Below are positions 14,984 to 21,248 of a DNA stretch of 26,133 nucleotides, in pieces. Positions within the stretch are counted from its first letter, which is position 1; each line of letters begins with the position of its first letter. The DNA is from an uncultured Sutterella sp. (lineage in GTDB: Bacteria > Pseudomonadota > Gammaproteobacteria > Burkholderiales > Burkholderiaceae_F), in NCBI GenBank assembly GCA_905212345.1, contig CAJMEC010000023.1, forward strand, positions 1 through 26,133, given 5' to 3'. The notes beneath the pieces are model-generated. The model was not told the DNA's origin and ran no database searches. It saw only the letters and a list, made by a program, of their open reading frames with translations. Both the position numbers and the translations under genes were made by a program.

Positions 14984-15885
14984 GAGTGTTTAATTGAAGG
15001 ACTGCGGGTAGCGTGCCAACAAATAAGTGAACCTGTCACGACCAATGCTACACCTTGCCAGAAAGCTGATGTCAATTCGGCACCAATCCAAACGGAAGCG
15101 AAAAGACAAGATAAAACCGGCGTGAAATACGATGCGATGGCTAAAACAGTGATGTTGCCGTAACTCATCCCATGAGTCCAAGAGGCATAGGCAACTCCCA
15201 TCGCTAATCCTCCCAAAATGACGCTTAAGACACCGAACCCGGTGATGACCGGACTGCCGCCAACGCCCATCGCCCAGAATGCACCGAAGATAATAATGTC
15301 AAAAATAAAAATCACGGTACTCATGTTTTCTCCCTTTGACCAGGCGCGAGTCATGGAAGAAAAGCCGGCCCATGTTACGGCAGCCATTAGGGCGAGAAAA
15401 TAGCTGATAGGGTTGATTTTGATGTGTTCAATGAAGGCGTCAACGGCGATATGACCGTTGCCCAAAATCCAGTAAATGCCGCAAAAGCTCAAAAGTGTCC
15501 CCGGTGCAATCCACCAACGGGCTTTTTGCCCGTTAAAAAGGATGGCAAACACGATGGTGAGCGTTGGCCAAAGGTAATTGACCATGCCAACTTCCATCGT
15601 TTGGGTGCCGCCGTTGGAAAAATAAAGCGATAAGCAAAAAGTGATGCTTGAGAGGTTGGCAGTTGCTAAGCCAATTGTTTTGTATTGCCAAGGAATACGG
15701 TCAAATTTTGGGAAACCGATGAGAAAGAATAGGGCCGTGGCGGCCACAATATATAACAGGCACTGACCTTGAGCAATGCCGAAATTTTCTGCGATGGTTC
15801 TTACAAGTGATACGCTTGCTCCCCACATGAATGGGGCAATAAGGCCGATGAGGGTCGCGCCGGTAACGGATTTAGGGCTGATCAT
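14980..15885 (-). CDS. yddG: Aromatic amino acid exporter, YddG-like (EamA/DMT)
   Basis: An inner-membrane exporter of the drug/metabolite transporter superfamily with ten predicted helices in two EamA repeats. The segments TLIGLIAPFMWG, MEVGMVNYLWPTLTIVFAILFNGQKARWW, ISYFLALMAAVTWAGF, GNITVLAIASYFTPVLSCLFAS and FWQGVALVVTGSLICWHATR closely follow what I recall of E. coli YddG (export of Phe, Tyr, Trp). I chose the ATG at 15885 (MISPKSVTGATL), which has GAGGTTAAA at ideal spacing; an upstream in-frame ATG at 15921 would add 12 charged residues with no Shine-Dalgarno. The stop overlaps the next small gene by 4 bp. Confidence 0.85.
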   Translation of the reverse strand: MISPKSVTGATLIGLIAPFMWGASVSLVRTIAENFGIAQGQCLLYIVAATALFFLIGFPKFDRIPWQYKTIGLATANLSSITFCLSLYFSNGGTQTMEVGMVNYLWPTLTIVFAILFNGQKARWWIAPGTLLSFCGIYWILGNGHIAVDAFIEHIKINPISYFLALMAAVTWAGFSSMTRAWSKGENMSTVIFIFDIIIFGAFWAMGVGGSPVITGFGVLSVILGGLAMGVAYASWTHGMSYGNITVLAIASYFTPVLSCLFASVWIGAELTSAFWQGVALVVTGSLICWHATRSPSIKHS

Positions 15886-15998
15886 TTTAACCTCAGTTTT
15901 ACATTCAGCTCTTTTGTGCAAATGCTAAAGTGAGGGCATCTTATACTTTGCTAAGAAGGGATTCAAGCGAAAAAAGAAGAGAAGGAAGCAGTAGATAG

Positions 15999-16028
15999 CA
16001 AAAATCCCAAACTACCAAAGTCTGGGAT
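15999..16028 (-). terminator. Terminator of tRNA-Ser(TGA), minus strand
   Basis: On the minus strand ATCCCAGACT pairs with AGTTTGGGAT (one G-U pair) and runs into TTTTT. It lies just 3' of the tRNA. Confidence 0.85.
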
Positions 16029-16037
16029 CAGTACAAC

Positions 16038-16125
16038 TGGCGGAAGGGGTGGGATTCGAACCCACGAACGCTTGCGCGTCGGCAGTTTTCAAGACTGCTG
16101 CATTCAACCACTCTGCCACCCTTCC
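16038..16125 (-). tRNA. tRNA-Ser(TGA)
   Basis: An 88-nt class II tRNA with encoded CCA. The acceptor arms GGAAGGG/CCCTTCC pair. The anticodon loop CTTGAAA within CAGT...ACTG-type arms gives TGA (reads UCN). A long variable arm (around GACGCGCAAGCGTTC) and T arm GTGGGTTCGAATCCCAC are present. Confidence 0.96.
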
Positions 16126-16141
16126 AAGAGGTGAGAGCGCT

Positions 16142-16170
16142 ATTGTATAGAAAATTGCGTTTTGAAACAA
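16142..16170 (-). promoter_or_regulatory. Promoter of tRNA-Ser(TGA)
   Basis: Minus-strand -35 TTGTTT (complement of 16165-16170), a 17-bp spacer and -10 TACAAT (complement of 16142-16147) lie just before the tRNA. This fixes the right end of the TnpB element upstream of 16170. Confidence 0.65.
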
Positions 16171-16209
16171 GAGAAATCCCCTTTCAGATGCACCCTTAGA
16201 TCTAAACAA

Positions 16210-16292
16210 CTCCCCTCTGAAGAGGGAAGGTTTCTTTTGACCAAGTGCAAGCTCTTTTACCCGCTCCCATTGAGAGTCTCTTCTCGATGGGG
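16210..16292 (-). repeat. Right-end hairpins of the TnpB element, candidate omega/reRNA region
   Basis: Downstream of the tnpB stop the minus strand can fold into CCCAT-x-GAGA / TCTC-x-ATGGG (16266-16291) and CTTCCCTC-TTCA-GAGGGGAG (16210-16229). In TnpB systems the guide RNA is made from exactly this 3' end and runs into flanking DNA. RNA function here is inferred from position and structure only. Confidence 0.5.
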
Positions 16293-17786
16293 CTACAGAT
16301 AACTATCACTTGTACCACAAAAGATTTCGAGACGAACCTTCTCCGGCGTCACAGCTTTTGGCTCTGACGCAAATGTAGGATTACTCTCCCCATTACTCGA
16401 TGGTTTCAATATCACATATCCCGCGTCTCTCAGGAGCTGTTTCGCACCTTCCAGAGTTTTAATCACCTCTGTCGGAATATGTTTTTCTTCTTCCAGGTCT
16501 GCGCATTGCAGCAGCAATGCGCTCATCACATCACGTTGTATCCACTCCGAGCTCTCACCCAAACTGTGCCAACGTTCATTGAGCGACTTCTTCCGATATT
16601 GATCCGTATACGGATCATATTGGCTGAGTTTTAATTTATAGGGTTTTACTTCAGTTACCTTTAAACCGGCGCTTTCAGCCTTGCTCTTCAGTCTTTCAAT
16701 AAAACCCGAGATGCCGCTTTTACCTAAACTTTTCCCAAAATGACCTCTCTGAAATGCTTTCCATTGGTTCTTTTCAACACGAATGTCTCCGGCCACGGAC
16801 AACAATAAATTGATGAGCTCTCCATGTTCACATTGACGAGTCGCCGCCACTTTTCGATGGCATTCTTGTAAACGTTGGATGCGTTTTTCACAACCTTTCG
16901 TTTTCTTTAGTACGCAGTCTTTTTTTAATGTTCCGTCGCTTTCATAACAGTCCGGATTACTCTTTCTCAGACTCCTGTCCATTGAACGCTGTATGCGACG
17001 TATTTTTTTTTCATCTATTTGTGCGTTCGGGGACACTTTGATTTTCCCGGCCCAAACATTGCTAAAAACTGCAATTGTTTGGGGTCCGGGATCAATTGAT
17101 AGGCGTTCATTAGTTGACGCATAGATATGCTTAATTGGCGCCTGCCCCTCTAAAACAACCTGCAAATAAAAGCGATTCTTACCTTTGATTGTTTTGCGAA
17201 CTAAACGGCAATATTTAACCTTTTTGAATCCGCTGCGACCTTCACTACGCAACGCTCTTTGAAGATAGTCATCCTGAGGATCAATAAAGACACGATAGTC
17301 ATGTTTGCACCAACTTAAAACAGATTTTTCAATATTAAATTTCAAACCTGTTTTATTACTCTTGCCTTCAATGCTTCTTAATCCGCGACTGAGAGATTTG
17401 AAACGCGGACGGCCTCCTAGACCTAACTTATAACGGTTAACTGCCTGAAAAACTCGCGTGGCGATTTTCTGTGTTTCGTTGATCCCCAGCTCTGCTTTGC
17501 GTCCGCTTGACTGGCGATGATTGGCAATCACAGCATGCAAATCATATTCGCTCAGTTGGTATTTCCTGTCCAGTTTTCTGAATAGTTCAGACCTTTCTTT
17601 ACCTTTAGGCATTAGGCAAGCTCTTTTCCATTCGCTATCTTGACGAAGTTGTTGCAACTTGCCCAAGGCAGTGCCCAGGGTAGCATTATGAAGTTGGCGA
17701 GCGAATTCAAGCTTTCTGAGAATCGTTCGAGACTCAGAATCACTTACACGAATGGGAAGCTCAATGATAAAGGTTGGGCTAGGCAT
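16293..17786 (-). CDS. tnpB: TnpB-like RuvC nuclease lacking the zinc ribbon
   Basis: A 497-residue TnpB/OrfB-family protein. In this family TnpB is an RNA-guided DNA endonuclease that helps IS200/IS605 elements persist. The N-terminal half carries the family segment with GGRPRFKS (residues 124-131). RuvC-I is LSIDPGPQTIAVF (Asp232), RuvC-II is DIRVEKNQWKAF (Glu338) and RuvC-III is WIQRDVMSALLL (Asp419), so the catalytic triad is intact. Between RuvC-II and III, where TnpB normally has TSxxCxxCG...CxxCG, there is KLSQYDPYTDQYRKKSLNERWHSL (residues 385-408) with no cysteine. The protein is longer than typical TnpB (about 400). No tnpA and no CRISPR array lie nearby. The ATG at 17786 has no clear Shine-Dalgarno. 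A diverged TnpB clade or a relative of type V-U effectors are the options. Confidence 0.82.
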   Translation of the reverse strand: MPSPTFIIELPIRVSDSESRTILRKLEFARQLHNATLGTALGKLQQLRQDSEWKRACLMPKGKERSELFRKLDRKYQLSEYDLHAVIANHRQSSGRKAELGINETQKIATRVFQAVNRYKLGLGGRPRFKSLSRGLRSIEGKSNKTGLKFNIEKSVLSWCKHDYRVFIDPQDDYLQRALRSEGRSGFKKVKYCRLVRKTIKGKNRFYLQVVLEGQAPIKHIYASTNERLSIDPGPQTIAVFSNVWAGKIKVSPNAQIDEKKIRRIQRSMDRSLRKSNPDCYESDGTLKKDCVLKKTKGCEKRIQRLQECHRKVAATRQCEHGELINLLLSVAGDIRVEKNQWKAFQRGHFGKSLGKSGISGFIERLKSKAESAGLKVTEVKPYKLKLSQYDPYTDQYRKKSLNERWHSLGESSEWIQRDVMSALLLQCADLEEEKHIPTEVIKTLEGAKQLLRDAGYVILKPSSNGESNPTFASEPKAVTPEKVRLEIFCGTSDSYL

Positions 17787-17803
17787 GGGACTGAATTTTA
17801 CTT

Positions 17804-17863
17804 CAACGACCTAGGTCGTTGCACGAATTCCTCCCCTTGTTAAAACAAGGGGCTTCCTTCGTG
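17804..17863 (-). repeat. Left-end palindromes of the TnpB element
   Basis: Two structures lie side by side: a perfect 18-bp palindrome CAACGACCTAGGTCGTTG (17804-17821), and a hairpin with CCCCTTGT / ACAAGGGG arms (17833-17852) enclosed by an outer CACGAA / TTCGTG pair (17822-17827, 17858-17863). The first is only 17 bp before the tnpB ATG. Such imperfect hairpins are what Y1 transposases recognise at the left end. Confidence 0.65.
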
Positions 17864-17915
17864 ATTATTCTGTGAAAATCATTAATATTGTCCTGTTATT
17901 TAAATGGAGAGAAAA

Positions 17916-18245
17916 ATGGTCAACGAAATCACTCATGATCAAGTTCAAGAAATCATCCAATCTCACGATTTGTGTATTGTGAATTTCGGAGCTCCCTGGT
18001 GCATTGATTGCCGACGTGCAGCACCTTTTTATAAAAAATTCTCTGAGGAATTCACTGATGTCTATTTCACTCATGTTGATGTCGGTGATCGTGATGGAGA
18101 ACTGCGAGAACAGCTACGCGGCCAATACGGTGTCGGTCATATTCCGACAATGATCTTCTACAAAAACGGAACAGAAGTGGACCGTATTGTAGAAGTTCAG
18201 ACGCCGAGTGAATTGAAGAAATTTATTGAACGTTGCAAAGCTTAA
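17916..18245 (+). CDS. Thioredoxin-like protein with WCIDC active site
   Basis: A thioredoxin-fold oxidoreductase of 109 residues without signal peptide (cytosolic). The active site is APWCIDCRRAAPF, so the dipeptide between the cysteines is Ile-Asp rather than Gly-Pro of classical TrxA, which should alter redox potential or specificity. The cis-proline loop HIPTMIFYKNG and the C-terminal helix are normal. I chose the ATG at 17916 because GGAGAG lies at proper distance before it; the ATG at 17904 (adding MERK) overlaps that Shine-Dalgarno. It is followed by tRNA-Ser(GGA) and preceded by the left end of the TnpB element, which may have inserted near its promoter. Confidence 0.88.
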   Translation: MVNEITHDQVQEIIQSHDLCIVNFGAPWCIDCRRAAPFYKKFSEEFTDVYFTHVDVGDRDGELREQLRGQYGVGHIPTMIFYKNGTEVDRIVEVQTPSELKKFIERCKA

Positions 18246-18265
18246 AAATTTTTTAGTGTCGGGGC

Positions 18266-18293
18266 TTGAAATTTACAGAAGTCACAGTATAAT
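18266..18293 (+). promoter_or_regulatory. Promoter of tRNA-Ser(GGA)
   Basis: -35 TTGAAA (18266-18271), a 16-bp spacer and a perfect -10 TATAAT (18288-18293) lie 24 bp before the tRNA. Confidence 0.75.
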
Positions 18294-18317
18294 CTCGGGC
18301 TTACGACACATCACCAC

Positions 18318-18407
18318 GGAAGGGTGGCAGAGTGGTTGAATGTACCGCCCTGGAAAGGCGGCGTACGGTTATCCGTACCGAGGGTTCGAATCCCTCCCCT
18401 TCCGCCA
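18318..18407 (+). tRNA. tRNA-Ser(GGA), integration target of the downstream element
   Basis: A 90-nt class II tRNA with encoded CCA. The acceptor arms are GGAAGGG / CCCTTCC. The anticodon loop CTGGAAA in CCGCC...GGCGG gives GGA (reads UCC/UCU). The long variable arm GTACGG-TTAT-CCGTAC and T arm GAGGGTTCGAATCCCTC are clear. A tyrosine integrase gene starts 182 bp after its 3' end on the same strand, the usual geometry for an attachment site in a tRNA 3' end. No second copy of the tRNA end is visible downstream within the window. Confidence 0.96.
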
Positions 18408-18414
18408 AGATTCT

Positions 18415-18455
18415 AATCCCAGATAGTCTGAAGATGTCTGGGATTTCTTTATTTT
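18415..18455 (+). terminator. Terminator after tRNA-Ser(GGA)
   Basis: AATCCCAGA (18415-18423) pairs with TCTGGGATT (18437-18445), followed by TCTTTATTTT. The T tract is interrupted, so strength is uncertain. Confidence 0.7.
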
Positions 18456-18521
18456 CAAGGCATTTGCTTAAAGATTCGAGTCCAAAGAATTCTTAACTTG
18501 TCTTATAAAATCCAATAGCCT

Positions 18522-18583
18522 ATGATAGACATAATGATGGACAAAATATTTTTCGTTCATCTCTGTTGATTTTATGATGGACA
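18522..18583 (+). repeat. Three ATGATrGACA direct repeats before the integrase
   Basis: ATGATAGACA at 18522-18531, ATGATGGACA at 18534-18543 and ATGATGGACA at 18574-18583 lie in the 70 bp before the integrase ATG. Spacings are 12 and 40 bp. They could be integrase or excisionase arm sites or an operator for int. Confidence 0.5.
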
Positions 18584-18589
18584 GTTGAC

Positions 18590-19933
18590 ATGCCTGTTAT
18601 CGCAAAAACTCTAACAGATCGAGAAGTTAGAAACCTAAAAAAAGACGGTTTTTACAATGTTGGCGGTGTAGTGGGGTTGTATCTTCGTATCGTTCAACCC
18701 AATAAATATTGGGTTTTGCGGTATAAGTTACCTGAAAGTAAACGCCGGGATTTTCAATTCGCTAAATATTCAGATCTGTCCTTAAAAGACGCTCGAAGCA
18801 AAGCTCAATCGTACAGGAATTTAGTTAATCAAAATATCGATCCTCTTGACTGGCAGCACAACAAAGTTCAAGAAATTTGCTTGGAAGAAAGAACTGCGAA
18901 AATTGCCACGAAGACCTTTAGAGTGGTAGCGGAGGAATATGTTCAACATCTGGTTGACATCGGTCAATACGAAGAAAATTCCCGTGAGCTTAAGTTGCTT
19001 AAAGGTCGGTTAAAAAAGCATATTTATCCAGTTATTGGGAACCAGCTATTTGAAGAAATTAGTCACCAACAAGTTGGAGAAGTATTGCTTCCATTAACGA
19101 ATACACAACCGGCTTTATGCAAAAAAGTTCGACAAATTATTGGGCAGATTTATAAGTGGGCTATAGCATTGGGGCTCACCAAGCACGAAGCTCCCACAGA
19201 TTACAAAGTTTTAAAGCACCTATTGCCCAGAGCCACAATTAGTGTCAAACATAACCATCCAATGCTCCCGGTGAAGCAAATTCCCGAGTTTATGGCTGAT
19301 CTGCATTCTCGTCCAAGCACTTCTGCTCGCTGTTTAGAATTTGCCATCCTAACGGCTGTTCGATCATATAACGCTCGTAGTGCAGAATGGACAGAATTCG
19401 ACTTTGAGAAGAATCTTTGGATAATCCCTGCTCAGAAGATGAAGAAAGGTGATTTAAACGGTAAACATACTGTTCCCCTTTCTAAGCAAGCTAGAGAGCT
19501 TCTAATGGCGATTAAAGACGAAACTGAACAATTATCACGCTATGTTTTTGCTTCGCCTGTTGGTCACTCCATTCTTTCAGACGCTTCCTTAAAAACAGTG
19601 ATTGTTCGAATGCACAATGAGCGTTTGGCTCAAGGATTAAATGGTTATGTGGATCCAAACGAAAAAACAAACAAAGGAGTGCCTCGCATTGCGACTCCAC
19701 ATGGGACAGCAAGAGCCACGTTTAGAACCTGGGCACAAGATGATGAGCTGGGGAATGATACAAGGTTCTCAGCAAAAGTAGCTGAACTTTGTCTGCATCA
19801 CAAAATTGATGACGGATACAATGGGGCTTATGAACGCAACGACGCAATGAAAAGTAGACAGGAAATGATGCAAGCTTGGGCTGATTATTGTTATTCATAT
19901 AGTGGAAGCAAGGTTAAAAATGACAACATTTAA
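18590..19933 (+). CDS. int: P4-type tyrosine integrase
   Basis: A site-specific recombinase of 447 residues that inserts and excises the element at tRNA-Ser(GGA). The N-terminal DUF4102-type domain (LTDREVRNL...GLYLRI...WVLRYK, residues 7-90) is followed by the SAM-like core-binding domain (about 108-215) and the catalytic domain. Catalytic residues are present in order: Arg258 in LTAVRSYNARSAEW, His371 and Arg375 in TPHGTARATFRTWA, His404 in ELCLHHKID, and the nucleophile Tyr414 in YNGAYERND. The length is normal and the protein looks intact. It lies 182 bp downstream of the tRNA, with three ATGATrGACA repeats in front. Its last 14 bp overlap the next gene. Confidence 0.95.
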   Translation: MPVIAKTLTDREVRNLKKDGFYNVGGVVGLYLRIVQPNKYWVLRYKLPESKRRDFQFAKYSDLSLKDARSKAQSYRNLVNQNIDPLDWQHNKVQEICLEERTAKIATKTFRVVAEEYVQHLVDIGQYEENSRELKLLKGRLKKHIYPVIGNQLFEEISHQQVGEVLLPLTNTQPALCKKVRQIIGQIYKWAIALGLTKHEAPTDYKVLKHLLPRATISVKHNHPMLPVKQIPEFMADLHSRPSTSARCLEFAILTAVRSYNARSAEWTEFDFEKNLWIIPAQKMKKGDLNGKHTVPLSKQARELLMAIKDETEQLSRYVFASPVGHSILSDASLKTVIVRMHNERLAQGLNGYVDPNEKTNKGVPRIATPHGTARATFRTWAQDDELGNDTRFSAKVAELCLHHKIDDGYNGAYERNDAMKSRQEMMQAWADYCYSYSGSKVKNDNI

Positions 19934-20885
19934 ACACCTTGTTAAAAACAAGCGAAACCGAAGGCTGTACCAAGAACTGGTAAATCAAGAGGGGGACGAG
20001 ATATTCCCCGAACCGACTTTTGAACCAGATAAAATAAGCAGAGAATGGGATGACTGGCTCATTCCGCTAGTTATTAAAGACACACTTACACCTACCGAGT
20101 TTGTTTGTATTCTGTTAGGAATTGATCCCAAAACAAAGGATGGGCAATTCATATTGGATTCTGTGGTTTATTACAAGTCCAATGATTTCGATTCAACAAA
20201 ACCTTTAGAAAGAAAAACCCGATTTTTGGCGAGAATAATCGAAGAAAAAATTTATAAAGACACGAGAGCGATTTGTAAAAAACGTGGAATTCAGTTCAAC
20301 TCAGCTCAACAAACATTTTGGTGTTTAAACAATTGTGTGGGACTCAATCCTTTTTCTGAGTATTCGGCGCTACAACAACCCTTCAGTACTGCAGCTTTTA
20401 TTCAGCTAGAAAAAGACATTGCCAAACGAGTTGGCATTAAATATTTAACTCTTCCACTTCACGAAGTATTCACCCAATATAACCCCAGAGAACCAGTATT
20501 AGAACACCCCCAAGACATTTTGGATTGTGATACTTCATTATCCGATTGGATGATATGTGGAAATATTGAACCAAAGGGACAAAACATCCAAGAAGAACAA
20601 AATCCTCCCAAAAAAAGAGGAAGGCCAGATGCTTTCGGTAACGAAGATGGAATAGAGAAATTTTCGTTTGTTTATGCTCTTTGGATCAGGAATAAGGATG
20701 TACTTACTAAAAGTGAGTTGCACGCAAAAATTGGCAAAATGGTTCAGGATCGTTATCCCAATAAAAATATTTCAAAAGAGGGGACTTCTATCGAAGATTT
20801 AGGAGAAAGGTTGGTTGAAAAAATGGATGAAATAGTAAAAAGATATTCCTTACAGGGGAAATTAAATTTTCACCGCAAAAAATAG
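19920..20885 (+). CDS. Hypothetical protein, 321 residues, overlapping int
   Basis: Not recognised. I chose the ATG at 19920 (MTTFKHLVKNKRNRRLYQEL), which lies inside the end of int; an earlier in-frame ATG at 19902 has no better signal. Visible features are a basic N-terminus, several amphipathic helices, two Cys in WCLNNCVG (around residue 140), an AT-hook-like PKKRGRP core after an acidic Gln/Glu-rich linker (around residue 235-240), and a C-terminal helical region ending LNFHRKK. The AT-hook suggests DNA binding. The overlap with int implies co-expression, so a role in excision, regulation or replication of the element is plausible but unproven. The first iteron-like repeat lies over its final codons. 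Confidence 0.75.
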   Translation: MTTFKHLVKNKRNRRLYQELVNQEGDEIFPEPTFEPDKISREWDDWLIPLVIKDTLTPTEFVCILLGIDPKTKDGQFILDSVVYYKSNDFDSTKPLERKTRFLARIIEEKIYKDTRAICKKRGIQFNSAQQTFWCLNNCVGLNPFSEYSALQQPFSTAAFIQLEKDIAKRVGIKYLTLPLHEVFTQYNPREPVLEHPQDILDCDTSLSDWMICGNIEPKGQNIQEEQNPPKKRGRPDAFGNEDGIEKFSFVYALWIRNKDVLTKSELHAKIGKMVQDRYPNKNISKEGTSIEDLGERLVEKMDEIVKRYSLQGKLNFHRKK

Positions 20886-20918
20886 TATTTTTCACCCTTA
20901 AAACAGATATTTTTCACC
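20867..20918. repeat. Three TTTTCACC repeats at exact 22-bp spacing
   Basis: TTTTCACC ends at 20874, 20896 and 20918; the last two are extended to TATTTTTCACC (20886-20896 and 20908-20918). Regular 22-bp spacing puts all three on one face of the helix, as in iterons or cooperative operators. They lie between the 321-residue gene and alpA. Confidence 0.6.
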
Positions 20919-20995
20919 TGAGCATTTTTCTCTCGTTCTTTACCATTGGCGTTAATCCAAGTCGTTTGGAGAATTTTTTTTAGACGAGGTAAAAA

Positions 20996-21238
20996 ATGCA
21001 CTCATTTATCAGAGCCAATAAGGCTCAATCAGTTTTAAGTCTGCCAAAGTCCACGTTCTATTCTCAAATTTCAGAGGGCTTGTTGCCTCCACCAATCCGT
21101 CTTGGCAAACGATCTGTTGGCTGGCTTGAATCGGAGATTAATGCTGTTATTCGAGCTCGTATTCAAAATAGGTCGGATGACGAAATTAAGGTCTTGGTTC
21201 AATGTTTGGTTAATGAACGTCAATCTATTTCTGAATAG
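20996..21238 (+). CDS. alpA: AlpA-family transcriptional regulator
   Basis: An 80-residue winged helix-turn-helix protein of the CP4-57 regulatory/AlpA family. The pattern ...VLSLPKSTFYSQISEGLLPPPIRLGKRSVGWLESEINAVIRARI is diagnostic (residues 13-56: recognition helix, then wing with the conserved Gly-x-R-x-x-x-W). In P4-like islands AlpA or Vis proteins control excision or replication genes. The Shine-Dalgarno GAGG lies before the ATG. It begins 77 bp after the 22-bp repeats, which are a likely regulatory target, and ends 10 bp before the DUF927 gene. Confidence 0.9.
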   Translation: MHSFIRANKAQSVLSLPKSTFYSQISEGLLPPPIRLGKRSVGWLESEINAVIRARIQNRSDDEIKVLVQCLVNERQSISE

Positions 21239-21248
21239 AGGTGAAATT

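Larger units (their letters stand above)
16200..17865 (-). mobile_element. IS200/IS605-group element with tnpB only
   Basis: An approximate span. It contains one gene (tnpB-like, 16293-17786, minus strand) with hairpin-rich ends on both sides (16210-16292 and 17804-17863) and no Y1 transposase tnpA. This is the layout of IS1341-type or stand-alone tnpB elements, which do not duplicate their target. Ends are set by the outermost hairpins and the neighbouring tRNA promoter; exact base-level ends and the TAM cannot be read without an empty-site comparison. Confidence 0.75.

Noticed and set aside
16293..17786. A type V CRISPR effector (Cas12-like)
   Set aside because: The protein has TnpB-type motifs, but there is no repeat array, cas1 or cas2 nearby, and its ends have IS-like hairpins.
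18472..18482. A tRNA T-loop remnant (GATTCGAGTCC) marking an old att site
   Set aside because: Only 11 bases resemble a T arm, with no acceptor stem, CCA or other tRNA part beside it.
21102..21248. An N-terminal extension of the DUF927 protein overlapping alpA
   Set aside because: The ATG at 21249 has an excellent Shine-Dalgarno, and the upstream frame lies inside the alpA coding sequence.
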